Assembly (NCBI GenBank): GCA_029067205.1
Contig: JAIEEY010000457.1
Location: 1-35,694 of the forward strand
Length of the DNA stretch: 35,694 bases
From: Lachnospiraceae bacterium
Lineage (GTDB): Bacteria; Bacillota; Clostridia; Lachnospirales; Lachnospiraceae
Direction of reading: 5' to 3'
A program made the position numbers and the translations under genes. Within the stretch, counting starts at the first letter, position 1, and each line of letters begins with the position of its first letter. Of this stretch, positions 23,259 through 32,665 are shown one piece after another. The notes beneath the pieces were generated by a model. That model did not search any database. It was not told the DNA's origin and saw nothing but the letters and a program-made list of their open reading frames with translations.

Positions 23259-24488
23259 ATGTATATCCATCGTATCATGGAACCAAAATTAAACTATTTA
23301 TCAGAGCACTTCCCCGTGGTCATAGTCTGCGGTGCCAGACAGGTCGGAAAGACGACCTTGCTTAACCAGCTAAAAGAAAAGCATGCAAACGAGAAAAACA
23401 GACAAATCCAATATGTAACTCTTGATTATCCCCGCGTAAGAAATCTTGCAAAGGAAGATCCTGAATTGTTTTTACAGCAATATCAAACACCTCTGATCAT
23501 TGACGAGATACAATATGCCCCCGAGCTGCTGCCCTACATCAAGATACACATTGACCGTGCCAGGCAGAATGGTCTGTATTATTTGACTGGCTCACAAATG
23601 TTTCATATGATGCACAATGTAAGTGAATCCCTTGCAGGCAGAGTAGGAATCCTGTCCATGTACTCCCTGTCACGCACTGAAATCGAGCAGCGGACATCGA
23701 CGCCATTTCTGCCTAACCAAGTTCCAATGACAGAATCAGCCGATACAATCACAGACATCTTCGACAAAATATACAGAGGCGGCATGCCACGTATGATAAC
23801 GGACAAGAACCTGCTTCCAGAGGACTATTTCGGTGCTTATATGCAGACCTATCTGGAACGCGATATCCGAGACCTCGTTCATATCAAAGATGAGGGCAGA
23901 TTCCTGAAATTCCTGGCATGCACAGCGGCGAGAACAAGCCAGGAAGTAAACCTTGCCGATATTGCAAAAGATGTTGAAATAGACCGCAAGACCGCCGACA
24001 GCTGGCTTTCAACCTTAGTATCTTCTGGTCTTGTGTATTTATTGCCCCCTTATTCGGGAAATACCATCAAGCGTATTGTCAAGCGCCCCAAATTATATTT
24101 TATGGATACTGGTCTTGCGTGTTACCTTTCCATGTGGAATAATCCCAGATCCTTGGAACTGTCCGCCATGGCAGGGGCAATGTTTGAAAACTATGTGATA
24201 TCAGAGATCATCAAAGGATATGCCAATCAGGGAATCGATACCCGCAGCCGCCTCTGCTATTACCGAGATAACAATGGCATGGAAATCGACCTGATCATCC
24301 TTGAAAATGGAAAATTATATCCCGTTGAGATCAAGAAAAGCGCAGACCCCGGCAAAGGTGCATTGAAGAATTTCGGAGTACTCAACGATTTGCAAAAAGA
24401 AGTCGGCGAGGGAAGCATAATCTGTATGACTCCGCTGGTCGTACCCCTGGATAATAAAAATAAATTAGTGCCTGTAAAGTGTATCTGA
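23259..24488 (+). CDS. AAA ATPase with C-terminal DUF4143 domain
   Basis: The protein has 409 residues and is the only supported plus-strand gene. The ATG at 23259 has GGAGGG eight bases upstream and follows a near-consensus promoter; a TTG-initiated longer frame would begin inside that promoter. The P-loop is VIVCGARQVGKTT (residues 21-33), Walker B is PLIIDEIQ (78-85), and sensor 1 is YLTGSQ. A winged-helix segment follows (VNLADIAKDVEIDRKTADSW). DUF4143 follows, with PKLYFMDTGLACYLSMW and a PD-(D/E)xK-like end, NGMEIDLIILENGKLYPVEI then KKSADPGK. Such proteins are common, often horizontally spread, and of unproven function; a nuclease-like or defence role has been suggested from the fold. 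It is monocistronic and converges with the mannosidase operon. Confidence 0.93.
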   Translation: MYIHRIMEPKLNYLSEHFPVVIVCGARQVGKTTLLNQLKEKHANEKNRQIQYVTLDYPRVRNLAKEDPELFLQQYQTPLIIDEIQYAPELLPYIKIHIDRARQNGLYYLTGSQMFHMMHNVSESLAGRVGILSMYSLSRTEIEQRTSTPFLPNQVPMTESADTITDIFDKIYRGGMPRMITDKNLLPEDYFGAYMQTYLERDIRDLVHIKDEGRFLKFLACTAARTSQEVNLADIAKDVEIDRKTADSWLSTLVSSGLVYLLPPYSGNTIKRIVKRPKLYFMDTGLACYLSMWNNPRSLELSAMAGAMFENYVISEIIKGYANQGIDTRSRLCYYRDNNGMEIDLIILENGKLYPVEIKKSADPGKGALKNFGVLNDLQKEVGEGSIICMTPLVVPLDNKNKLVPVKCI

Positions 24489-24491
24489 TGG

Positions 24492-24530
24492 CAAAAAGGT
24501 TTTCCAAAGTTTTATACCTTGGAAAACCTT
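24492..24530 (-). terminator. Terminator hairpin between the converging ATPase and mannosidase genes
   Basis: A perfect 12-bp stem, AAGGTTTTCCAA (24496-24507) with TTGGAAAACCTT (24519-24530). On the minus strand CTTTTTG follows, so it terminates the mannosidase operon. On the plus strand it lies 8 bases after the ATPase stop, with no U-run behind it. Confidence 0.8.
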
Positions 24531-24560
24531 CCATGAAACATATCGTGTTTATTCAAATAA

Positions 24561-27533
24561 CTATGCCTTCAAGTACTCCTCCACAGGTACTCCGACAGTC
24601 AGAATTTCAAAGGGTTTATAAGAAATGTTTTCTACCATTTTCTCTTCTTCTATATCTTCCAGCATATTCATCAGACAGCCTTTGAAAGGCAGCTTTACGG
24701 CACCTCTGAAGCCATCCTGTTCGCTCAACCGAAATACCACGTATTTTCCGTTCTCAGACAGTTTTGCTGCCTGAAGATACAGTGGGCCGAAATCAAGGTC
24801 AGAACCTTTAACCTCCGCCTTTACCAGCGGAACATTATAGGCAAACGCCTTGCGGTTAATCTGCGCTTCCACTGCATCCCCCTTATGAGGTAAAATCATA
24901 TAGCAGAAATCATGATGACCAATATCAGACAAAATATCCGGGCGGATATTAGACCGGAGCAGGCTTAAAGACATGCCGTTTTCCTCTACTCCAAGTCCAT
25001 ACTTGCCCTCGTTGATTATGGCAATACCGCCGCCTTTTTCGGCAAAATCACACCACTTATGATGACATACTTCAAACCGTGCCTTCTGCCAGCTCGTATT
25101 CTTATGTGTTTCCCGCCTGATATAGCCTGCGCTTGTATCACACACTAACTCCCTTGACAAGACATTGCAGGCAAATTCCGCTTTTACCATCTTATGCTTC
25201 TCATCCCAGTCCACAATATGTTCCACTTCGATCGCCGGAGAATCCTTAAACAGGCGGATAATCATCTTCCATGTACTCTTTTCCTTCGGTGTCTTTAAAC
25301 TGGCTGTAAACTTTGCCACCTTTCCATCGCCGTAGGCAAAATGAAGACGCTCCTCCACAGTAAAAGCATATTCCACATCTTTGTAATTGGGCAGAATATC
25401 CCACGCGTCATACATACCTGGTGTATCCTGATACAAGTGAAGCTTATTAAAGTTTCCGCCCGTCCACTCTCTGGACATTTCCTTGTCAAAAAGACTCTCG
25501 ATAGAGCCGTCTTCACCAAAGCGAATCCGGTATAGGGGTGTCTCCACATTCAGCCCCTCTGCATGGAACCAGGAAATATCTGTATCGCCATCCCAACTCA
25601 GTTCTTTTCCAGAAAGCGCCTCCATCTCAGGATCAATATAATATCCCTTGACTCCTTTCCTTATCACAGAACCGCCCGCCCATGGAATAAAGGTCACTTC
25701 TTCCCGCCTCTGGTTTAAAGTGTTGAAATAGTTCTCCCCACTCTCTTCCATCAATGCATCCAGACAGCTTTCTAACTCTTCATAGTCCCTCATGGCATCC
25801 TCATAAACGGGATTGATATGGCTTCCCGGAAGAATGTCATGGAACTGATTCAGCAGAAGCTTTTTATAGCAATCCCTTAATTCCTCTCCGGGATATTTTC
25901 TTCCATTCCGCATCCGCAGTGTCCACAGAAGCTCCGCATTCCGCAGCTTAAACTCCAGACGGCGATTGGCTGCTTTCAGGTTTGATTTGGTAGTGAATGT
26001 CCCTCTGTGCATTTCCAGATAGAGTTCCCCGTCCCACGTTTCCAGCTGTTCATTGTCCTTCAGATTGCGGTGGAGAAATTCGTCTGCCCTCATGTGTTCC
26101 GTTTTGGGCATAATGCTCAGCTTGTCAAACCGTTTCATCAACTCCAGCATTTCCTCTGTAACTCCGCTTCCGCCATCCCCATAACCAAACATGGACAGTG
26201 TCTGACCTCCTGTCTCCTTATCCTGATAAGCATCCCAGTTCTCCTGAATCTGACTGGGCATATTCCATGTGATAAAATGTGTGGGCGGCACACAGGCGTA
26301 CACCTGGCTGCCGTCAATTCCTTTCCACAGGAAATTGTTGTGCGGGAAACGGTTTGTGTCGTTCCATGTGGACATCTTATTGGAGACAAAATAATCCACG
26401 CCCGATTTCTTCAATATCTGGGGCAGAATCCAGCTGTTCCCAAACACGTCCGGCAGCCAGGCGTTGTCTACCGTGATGCCAAAGGCTTCCCTGTAATAAT
26501 GCTGACCATACAGACACTGGCGAATCAGGCTCTCTGCACTCGGCACATTGCAGTCCGGCTCCACATACATGGCGCCCACGGGCTCAAACTGTCCCGCCTT
26601 GATTTTCTCCTTCAATTCTGCAAAAAGCTCTGGATAATACTTTGCCAGAAGCTCATAAGTATAAGGCTGCGTGTGTGCATATTTAAATTCCGGATACTGA
26701 TCCATAAGACGCATCTGAATCAGAATCGTTCTGGCATTTTTCTGCACCACATGCATCCGTCTCCAATAATAGGCAATGTCCAGATGGGAATGACCGATAA
26801 GCGCGACATTTCCGCTTGTGTGGAAATCCTGATTCTGATAAATGTGCTCCTCTATGTATTTTAATGCTTCCCCAGCACCCTCAAAGGTATCAAAATCAAT
26901 CTTGTTCAAAGCCTGATTTAATTCTCGGTTCAGAAATTCACGGTAATCTTCGTCAAAGTGAGGAGATTTTGCGATGTCCAGCAGCACTGTCAAATCATAG
27001 TACAAGTCCTGCAAATCCTGATTGACCACCGACACAAAAGCCCCTTCAAAAATCTGTCTGCACCCTCTTAAATGCATGGAATCCACATTTCGCTCATCGT
27101 CCGGCTTAGAGCGGTTGTAGCCCTCTATCTCAACAGTAAACTCGTAGCTTCCCTCTTGCAGCCAGGGATTTAATAAAATCCGGTTCCTGTTCGGGTCAAT
27201 CCCTCCGGCATACTTGCCGTTGATCTTTACCATCATCTCTGCTGCCGTATGAAGCATAAACCAGATTTCTCCCTCACGAAAATCCTCTGGAATTGTCACC
27301 TTTCCTTTTATAAATGCAGTTCCGTCCGGAGTAAAATACAAGTCTCCCTTCTGTAAAGGACGGTAATCCGATACAAATTCATAGCCGTTTTCTCCTGTCT
27401 GGACCGCATCCCTGATTTCAAGACTTGTTATCTCATGCTGTCTGCCAATCAGACTTCTCTTAATCCATGCATAACGCAGATCCGTCCACTCTTCTGGCCG
27501 CATACTTCTTCTGATTACTTCTACAAAAGCCAT
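24561..27533 (-). CDS. GH38 alpha-mannosidase
   Basis: The protein has 990 residues, the usual size for cytoplasmic bacterial GH38 enzymes, and no signal peptide. A beta-sandwich N-terminal region (VKINGKYAGGIDPNRNRI) precedes the catalytic domain. That domain has the zinc-binding GHSHLDIAYYWRR near residue 245, YVEPDCNVPSAESLIRQ, and the catalytic nucleophile aspartate in WLPDVFGNSWILPQIL near residue 357. The three-helix and C-terminal beta domains follow (GSHINPVYEDAMRDYEE onward). It should release alpha-linked mannose from imported oligosaccharides. AGGGAGG lies six bases before the ATG, and the gene starts 12 bp after the NifU-like stop. It is the last gene of the catabolic operon. Confidence 0.95.
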   Translation of the reverse strand: MAFVEVIRRSMRPEEWTDLRYAWIKRSLIGRQHEITSLEIRDAVQTGENGYEFVSDYRPLQKGDLYFTPDGTAFIKGKVTIPEDFREGEIWFMLHTAAEMMVKINGKYAGGIDPNRNRILLNPWLQEGSYEFTVEIEGYNRSKPDDERNVDSMHLRGCRQIFEGAFVSVVNQDLQDLYYDLTVLLDIAKSPHFDEDYREFLNRELNQALNKIDFDTFEGAGEALKYIEEHIYQNQDFHTSGNVALIGHSHLDIAYYWRRMHVVQKNARTILIQMRLMDQYPEFKYAHTQPYTYELLAKYYPELFAELKEKIKAGQFEPVGAMYVEPDCNVPSAESLIRQCLYGQHYYREAFGITVDNAWLPDVFGNSWILPQILKKSGVDYFVSNKMSTWNDTNRFPHNNFLWKGIDGSQVYACVPPTHFITWNMPSQIQENWDAYQDKETGGQTLSMFGYGDGGSGVTEEMLELMKRFDKLSIMPKTEHMRADEFLHRNLKDNEQLETWDGELYLEMHRGTFTTKSNLKAANRRLEFKLRNAELLWTLRMRNGRKYPGEELRDCYKKLLLNQFHDILPGSHINPVYEDAMRDYEELESCLDALMEESGENYFNTLNQRREEVTFIPWAGGSVIRKGVKGYYIDPEMEALSGKELSWDGDTDISWFHAEGLNVETPLYRIRFGEDGSIESLFDKEMSREWTGGNFNKLHLYQDTPGMYDAWDILPNYKDVEYAFTVEERLHFAYGDGKVAKFTASLKTPKEKSTWKMIIRLFKDSPAIEVEHIVDWDEKHKMVKAEFACNVLSRELVCDTSAGYIRRETHKNTSWQKARFEVCHHKWCDFAEKGGGIAIINEGKYGLGVEENGMSLSLLRSNIRPDILSDIGHHDFCYMILPHKGDAVEAQINRKAFAYNVPLVKAEVKGSDLDFGPLYLQAAKLSENGKYVVFRLSEQDGFRGAVKLPFKGCLMNMLEDIEEEKMVENISYKPFEILTVGVPVEEYLKA

Positions 27534-27545
27534 AATTTCCCTCCC

Positions 27546-27779
27546 TTAGTTATCCCAGAAAAAGGGCTTGACGCGAAGGGGCTTAATGGCGATATCTTCC
27601 TTTAAGTCCTTCTTTACTTCCTGACAAATCCAGTCAAGACACCTGTCCAAAATGATGCATTTCGAGCACTCTCCCATGAAAATCAGCGTAAGCTGCCCAT
27701 CCTCATAAGAAACAAATTCAACCCATCCGCCATCTCCACGGATTCTCGGTGCTATTTTATTGCAAATATAATCTTCCAT
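27546..27779 (-). CDS. Small NifU C-terminal-like protein
   Basis: The protein has 77 residues. KIAPRIRGDGGWVEFVSYED then GQLTLIFMGECSKCIILDRC carries the NifU-domain pattern: PxLRxDGG, a beta-hairpin, and GxCxxC, here as GECSKC. Such domains carry an iron-sulphur cluster for delivery to other proteins. An ATG at 27791 is possible, but the one at 27779 gives the family's normal beginning. The gene lies 23 bp after the cupin stop and 12 bp before the mannosidase start, so it belongs to the sugar operon, although no obvious Fe-S client is present. Confidence 0.75.
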   Translation of the reverse strand: MEDYICNKIAPRIRGDGGWVEFVSYEDGQLTLIFMGECSKCIILDRCLDWICQEVKKDLKEDIAIKPLRVKPFFWDN

Positions 27780-27802
27780 AAAAATTACCATGCCTTTCTT
27801 TT

Positions 27803-28126
27803 TTAATTCAGAAAATCTCCCCTTTTCGGTGAAAATACATCCACCAGTTTCCCTGCCTCCAGGCATACCGTTCCATGAAGTGTATCCGGGGGCATCAGAA
27901 CGCAGTCCCCCTTTGAGACTACTTTCTTCTCATCGCCAACCGTAAATTCAAACTGCCCCTCCGCAACGTAAGTAACCTGTGTGTGTGGATGCGTATGGAC
28001 ATTGCCTTTTGCCCCTGTCTCAAATGTAATCTCACACATCATCACAGCATCGTTATAACCCATCACTTTCCTTGTAACGCCCGGCTCACAGCTTGTAACG
28101 TCACACTCCTCATTGTAAACAAACAT
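27803..28126 (-). CDS. Cupin-domain protein
   Basis: A single-domain cupin of 107 residues. Motif 1 is GNVHTHPHTQVTYVAEGQFE with metal-ligand histidines. Motif 2 is GDCVLMPPDTLHGTVCLEAG with its histidine in the LHG position. The ATG at 28126 has a perfect AAGGAGG seven bases upstream. Small cupins in glycan operons are often sugar isomerases, lyase helpers or sensors, and this one closely resembles pectin-degradation KdgF-type cupins in its motifs. That would fit the adjacent GH28-like gene, but the match is not decisive. Confidence 0.88.
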   Translation of the reverse strand: MFVYNEECDVTSCEPGVTRKVMGYNDAVMMCEITFETGAKGNVHTHPHTQVTYVAEGQFEFTVGDEKKVVSKGDCVLMPPDTLHGTVCLEAGKLVDVFSPKRGDFLN

Positions 28127-28163
28127 ATAATACCTCCTTATGATTACTTCTCTATTGTTGCAC

Positions 28164-30062
28164 TCAACACGATTCCTCCCACACAAAACATTCCCTCTGA
28201 TTCATGCTGCGCGGAACGATGCAGCAATCCTCAACTGTCACATTTTCTCCATGGCGGATATACAGTCCATAGGCAGGAACATCTCCAAAAGCATTGTTCT
28301 CTGGATAATCCCGCACATTCTCATACACTGTTTTCTCTGGATGCAGCTCTTCCCTGTTGTCCCTATATACTGCGTAAAGCTCCTGAATATGGATATCTTT
28401 GACGTTTCCTTCCACCGCTTTTTCTTCTTCCGTATCTCGGAATCCAGTGATGATTCCCGGCAGCTCAATCTCCTGTGCATTAACACGCTCAATTTTAACA
28501 TTTTCAATCTTCCCGCACGCTCTCTTCTCTCTGTCATCTCCCATACCATATTTGTTCCTTTTATTCAGACAGATAAACAATGGACAGCACACCCGGCTCA
28601 TCTCAACATCCTGAATCTGTATATTCCGCACATAGCCTCCGTCTGCGGATTCAATCGATATTCCGGATACGGTTCCCGGGAAAATATCGGGCAGCATAAA
28701 CGTGCAGTGTTCTAATGTAACATCTTCAATGTCAAAATAGGTCTCTGTACCTATTTTGAAAGCATTCATAACAGATACTACCGTACAGTCCCTGATATGG
28801 ATATCTTTCGTCCCTCTCATTTTGGTCTGACAGCCTTTTATTTCAATTCCGTCATGTTCCCGCCTTCTGGGCGATTTGATACAAATACCATCATCTGCAC
28901 AGGAAATAAAGCTGTGCTCTATCTCCACCTGTCTGCACCCCATAATATCGATTCCGTCCGTGTTTGCCACATGGCGGTTTCCATTGATCACCAAATCCCT
29001 GATCTGTACTTTTTGACTGCAGTCAAGTACCAGCGTCCAGTCCAAAGCACCCTCAATGACAACATTTTCGATTGTTACTTCCTCACATCCGCAAATCCAC
29101 ACAGTATACATAGGCCGCTCAATCGGAAGCAGTCCTTCCGCATACTTATCTTCCGCATATCGGATTCTAGATCGGTAAGCATACCGAATCGTATCCACCG
29201 GATACCCCATCGGATCAAACAACCGGGGCGGAAGTTTCGTCTTTTCAAGCGGCTCTAACAATGGGCGTTTCAAAGGCAGATAGGCAAAGTATTCGCCATT
29301 ACCTATAATTTTCCCTCCGCCTCTGATGCTCACATTTTTGACATCCATACAGGTCAGCAGCGCATTCTCATAATTTGAGAGGTTCTTGGAAGCACACAAA
29401 GCGGAATCTGTGTCAATCCACAAAGTAGTATTGTCGTAAATCCAGACAGATCCCACACAATAATGTCCCCCTGTGACCAGCACAATGCCTCCTCCTGCAT
29501 CTCTGGCAGCTTCCGCAGCCGCCATAAAAGGCTCGGTACACAAGGTTGCACCGTCTGCAATCGCTCCATAATCCCGTATATCAAATACTGGAATACCCTC
29601 CGGCAAAGATTCTTTATCAATATATTCTCCAAATGGAAGTGCTCTGTAATAGTCCCCATCGTATATGATGCCTCTTTCCGGGGCTGTAGCTTTGTCCCGC
29701 TCAAACCGCTGCCAATGCTTCAAATCCCGACTGACGGACAGACAGATTTTCGTACCATTATGGATTAACTCATATTTTACATGAAAAGCCAGCTCTTCAT
29801 CCCATACTGTGGAACAGTCTGATAACCTTTGATCCCAATCCATACTTCCACAAAACGTCAAATCTTCTGCCGACAGCAGTCTGAACTCCTGCCAGCGCCT
29901 TAAATCCCTGCTGCTGCTGATCTCCTTGCCATCCTTTCCAGAAACAATCAGATAATGCACTCCATCCCGGCAAAAAGCACACAATCCTTCCCATGCTCTT
30001 TCGCCGCCCCCCGGAAAAACCAAAGACGTATTCACCAGTGTAATTTTTTTTCCTGTCTCCAT
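28164..30062 (-). CDS. GH28-like right-handed beta-helix protein with an N-terminal propeller-like module
   Basis: The predicted protein has 632 residues and no signal peptide. Residues about 1-150 carry two SxDLxxW repeats (SSSRDLRRWQEF, SVSRDLKHWQRF) as in GH43/GH32 five-blade propellers, but only part of a propeller. From about 160 (FDIRDYGAIADGATLCTEPF) a GH28 pectinase-type parallel beta-helix follows. ANTDGIDIMG (near 366) and SCADDGICIKS (near 387) supply the catalytic aspartates of polygalacturonases. The usual GHG histidine motif is missing (VVSVMNAFKIGTE in its place), and the RIK block reads GISIESADG. The substrate may therefore differ from homogalacturonan, for example a rhamnogalacturonan- or uronide-containing oligosaccharide. 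The ATG at 30062 has GGGAG about 11 bases upstream; the in-frame ATG at 30104 has none. Confidence 0.85.
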   Translation of the reverse strand: METGKKITLVNTSLVFPGGGERAWEGLCAFCRDGVHYLIVSGKDGKEISSSRDLRRWQEFRLLSAEDLTFCGSMDWDQRLSDCSTVWDEELAFHVKYELIHNGTKICLSVSRDLKHWQRFERDKATAPERGIIYDGDYYRALPFGEYIDKESLPEGIPVFDIRDYGAIADGATLCTEPFMAAAEAARDAGGGIVLVTGGHYCVGSVWIYDNTTLWIDTDSALCASKNLSNYENALLTCMDVKNVSIRGGGKIIGNGEYFAYLPLKRPLLEPLEKTKLPPRLFDPMGYPVDTIRYAYRSRIRYAEDKYAEGLLPIERPMYTVWICGCEEVTIENVVIEGALDWTLVLDCSQKVQIRDLVINGNRHVANTDGIDIMGCRQVEIEHSFISCADDGICIKSPRRREHDGIEIKGCQTKMRGTKDIHIRDCTVVSVMNAFKIGTETYFDIEDVTLEHCTFMLPDIFPGTVSGISIESADGGYVRNIQIQDVEMSRVCCPLFICLNKRNKYGMGDDREKRACGKIENVKIERVNAQEIELPGIITGFRDTEEEKAVEGNVKDIHIQELYAVYRDNREELHPEKTVYENVRDYPENNAFGDVPAYGLYIRHGENVTVEDCCIVPRSMNQRECFVWEESC

Positions 30063-30107
30063 CTTCAAACGTTCTCCCACCTTTCTATCAATTCTCTCAT
30101 ACATAGG

Positions 30108-32546
30108 CTAATCCACAAACTGCGTTTCATCCTTCCCAGCGCAATACAAAAGTGCAAAGTCCGATCCTGCTGAAAGCCTTCTTAATTCTCTGTCATAAAC
30201 CGGGCTTAGACCTCTGACGTAATCCGCAAAAGATGCCAGACTGCCATAGTCCCTCTCTCTTCCGCATACACACAAATATGCGGCACTGCTCTCATAAACC
30301 CGAAATTCACAGCCAAATACCATGTCATTATATGGCTGCATCTCTCCGCTGCTCCATAGTGCCAGATACCCGCCCTCCTTTTTGAGTATCAGCCAATGGG
30401 AATCCACAGCAGTTTCATCAAAGCGGCTAAGAGGACAATATATATGTGTAAAACCAATCGGATGACAATTCGGAATGTCATACACCGCCCCCAGCATACC
30501 AAAAATCTGCTTAATGGCAGGCATCACACCATTGCCAAACCAATACCCAGGTCTCATGCCAGAGTGTTCTGCCGACGTCCCCGGATGATTTACAAACACC
30601 ACCGCTTCCGGTGAAAGCGCTCCGTACCACATATGCTGCTGATAACCATAAACCCCCGGCTGAAAGCAGGTCGTCCCATGAAAACACTCATTTAGGGAAC
30701 GGGTGTATGCATGAGAAGCGGCATCCTGCCCTGCTTTTCCCCGGATATTTGCCCATCGCTCAAATGCATCTTCCCGCGGCGACTGCACGGAGGTCAGACA
30801 GTAATCCCCATTTTTCTCCAGCTTAATCAGCGCATTTCCTGAGGTGTAAGTACACGTTGTGTCCTCCTCCATCAGCTCTGCGAGCCCTTTTGGAAACCGA
30901 TAAGTACTATTAACCAAAAATGCCAGCCAACCTTCCCCGTAAACATCTGGGGTCTTAGGATTCAGCAAATGGATAATAGACTGCGCTCCCTGTTCAAACG
31001 GATAAATCACTTCCCGATACACCCGCCCCATAGGCGCAATGACACTGCCCTGAAAAGTCTGCAGACACAACTGCCGCAACAGACGGTCTGTCAGCACCCT
31101 TGCCCTGCCGGAAAGAGCAGGTTCAGCAAAATCCACCACATTTAACAGCGCTGCAAGTGTGACACACATATACACTGTACTCAAGAATTCTTCAAAGCCA
31201 TTGGCTTCCACGTCCTCGATCCATTCCAGTACCTTCTGCTTTCCAAAAAGAGAAAGCTCACGTCCATTCATGCCCGCTCTCGGGAAAAAGTCTTCCGGAT
31301 AAAAGTTTCCCACATCCATAGCCGAAGAATAGAACATCAACGCATGATTTTCGCTCCAAAAACACATGGCATCTGCCCCATCCATATCCATCCAGTAGCG
31401 GTAATCCAACAGAACGTCACGCACCCGCTCTGCCAGCTCCTGGTCCAGCTCATAATGATGCATATAACGAAGCAGACCACAGAGCAGAAAATCCGAACAA
31501 TCCACCCGCTTATGAATCAGCTCCAAATCTCCAAGCAGCCTGCCCCTGTCCTTAGGGCACTCTCTGCCAAGATACTTTCTTACAAGAATATTGAATATGG
31601 CAAAACCATACTTTCCCCGGTTCAGGCTGCCCACAGAAGCGATTTTCTCCATAACTGCCTTAAAATTTTCTTCCGGCGGCAGATTTTGGTCCCTATATTC
31701 CGGTTTTCGCCTCTCGGAAAATTCCAAAGTCCTTGACAGCTCATATCCATTTCCCTGGATGCGCATTGTTACACATACCGTTTCCTCCGGAATTTCCATC
31801 TGTGTCCCCTCCCCGGGACGCTCCCACACAGGAGCTTTACACATTACCTCATAATCTGGACTTTCCCTGAGACTACAATAAGACAAATTCTCTGGCACCT
31901 GCCTGGGGAAAATCACTTTTCCGTCTTTCAGCTGCAGCTTTGAAAGAAATTCTACTTCATCATAAATCCTGTCCTGTCCATCCTCATCCGGAAGGGCAAC
32001 TTCAATCTCACTCCCACACTCCTTGACCTGAACCGCCAGCATATCTCTGGTATCCCGCACTCCCAGATTTTCACAATCAAAATATAAAAGATTGCTTCCG
32101 GCCTTTAAGAGCAGTACCACATCCAGATACTGAATCGGCTTGTATACCGGTCTTTCCACCTCGCCCACAAGAACACCGTTTAAATATACGCCTGCTGCCA
32201 TATATGTCCATATTCTGACAACAGCCTGCTCTTCTTTTGGAACATACAAAACCGTAGCTGCCGACATACGGATTTTCTGCAAAGTGGAGTAAAAAGAAGA
32301 CACCTCTATGAAACAATTCCCATAAGCAGCATATACCGTCCACGGAGCGCCATACTCTCCCCTGTCCCCCAGCTTAATCTGGGGATTTACCGCTTTTCTC
32401 TTGGGTGTAACAATCTCTGCCCGCAGCTTTGCCTCCAAGGCAAGCTGCTCTGAAGCTCTGGTCCCGGAAGAATATTCCTCGATCACAGGTCCTGCAATCA
32501 TATACTGCATCACATAACCATCAATTCCCAGTTTCCATCTCTGCAT
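30108..32546 (-). CDS. Unrecognised 813-residue protein, probably a carbohydrate enzyme with an alpha/alpha-toroid core
   Basis: I use the ATG at 32546, with GAGGAA six bases upstream. A longer frame to 32780 would run through the terminator hairpin and into the permease gene. There is no signal peptide. Residues 1-230 look beta-rich: APWTVYAAYGNCFIEVSSFY and GVYLNGVLVGEVERPVYKPI resemble a jelly roll carrying a ligand-like surface. From about 300 onward the protein is rich in paired helices and aromatics (KYGFAIFNILVRKYLG, FLLCGLLRYMHHYELD, MDGADAMCFWSENHALMFYS), like the toroid of six-hairpin glycosidases and polysaccharide lyases. A C-terminal beta part follows. No family is assigned with confidence. 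Its position between the importer and GH28/GH38 genes argues for glycan cleavage. Confidence 0.6.
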   Translation of the reverse strand: MQRWKLGIDGYVMQYMIAGPVIEEYSSGTRASEQLALEAKLRAEIVTPKRKAVNPQIKLGDRGEYGAPWTVYAAYGNCFIEVSSFYSTLQKIRMSAATVLYVPKEEQAVVRIWTYMAAGVYLNGVLVGEVERPVYKPIQYLDVVLLLKAGSNLLYFDCENLGVRDTRDMLAVQVKECGSEIEVALPDEDGQDRIYDEVEFLSKLQLKDGKVIFPRQVPENLSYCSLRESPDYEVMCKAPVWERPGEGTQMEIPEETVCVTMRIQGNGYELSRTLEFSERRKPEYRDQNLPPEENFKAVMEKIASVGSLNRGKYGFAIFNILVRKYLGRECPKDRGRLLGDLELIHKRVDCSDFLLCGLLRYMHHYELDQELAERVRDVLLDYRYWMDMDGADAMCFWSENHALMFYSSAMDVGNFYPEDFFPRAGMNGRELSLFGKQKVLEWIEDVEANGFEEFLSTVYMCVTLAALLNVVDFAEPALSGRARVLTDRLLRQLCLQTFQGSVIAPMGRVYREVIYPFEQGAQSIIHLLNPKTPDVYGEGWLAFLVNSTYRFPKGLAELMEEDTTCTYTSGNALIKLEKNGDYCLTSVQSPREDAFERWANIRGKAGQDAASHAYTRSLNECFHGTTCFQPGVYGYQQHMWYGALSPEAVVFVNHPGTSAEHSGMRPGYWFGNGVMPAIKQIFGMLGAVYDIPNCHPIGFTHIYCPLSRFDETAVDSHWLILKKEGGYLALWSSGEMQPYNDMVFGCEFRVYESSAAYLCVCGRERDYGSLASFADYVRGLSPVYDRELRRLSAGSDFALLYCAGKDETQFVD

Positions 32547-32627
32547 TTCATTCCTCACTTCCGCACATTGATCTGCACTATATTGTGTTCTTACAAAATT
32601 TCTGTAACAAATTTCTCCTATTGATAC

Positions 32628-32655
32628 AAAAGCCACTTTTGACAAAGTGGCTTTT
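32628..32655 (-). terminator. Perfect hairpin after the ABC permease genes
   Basis: AAAAGCCACTTT (32628-32639) and AAAGTGGCTTTT (32644-32655) pair perfectly around a TGAC loop, 11 bases after the permease stop. In the minus direction the last four stem bases are U, followed by GTATC, so readthrough into the enzyme genes is likely. On the plus strand the U-tract is stronger (TTTTCTTTT). Confidence 0.75.
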
Positions 32656-32665
32656 CTTTTCCCAG

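Noticed and set aside
26007..26864. A 285-codon plus-strand frame opposite the mannosidase
   Set aside because: It is antisense to the GH38 catalytic domain with no recognisable motif.
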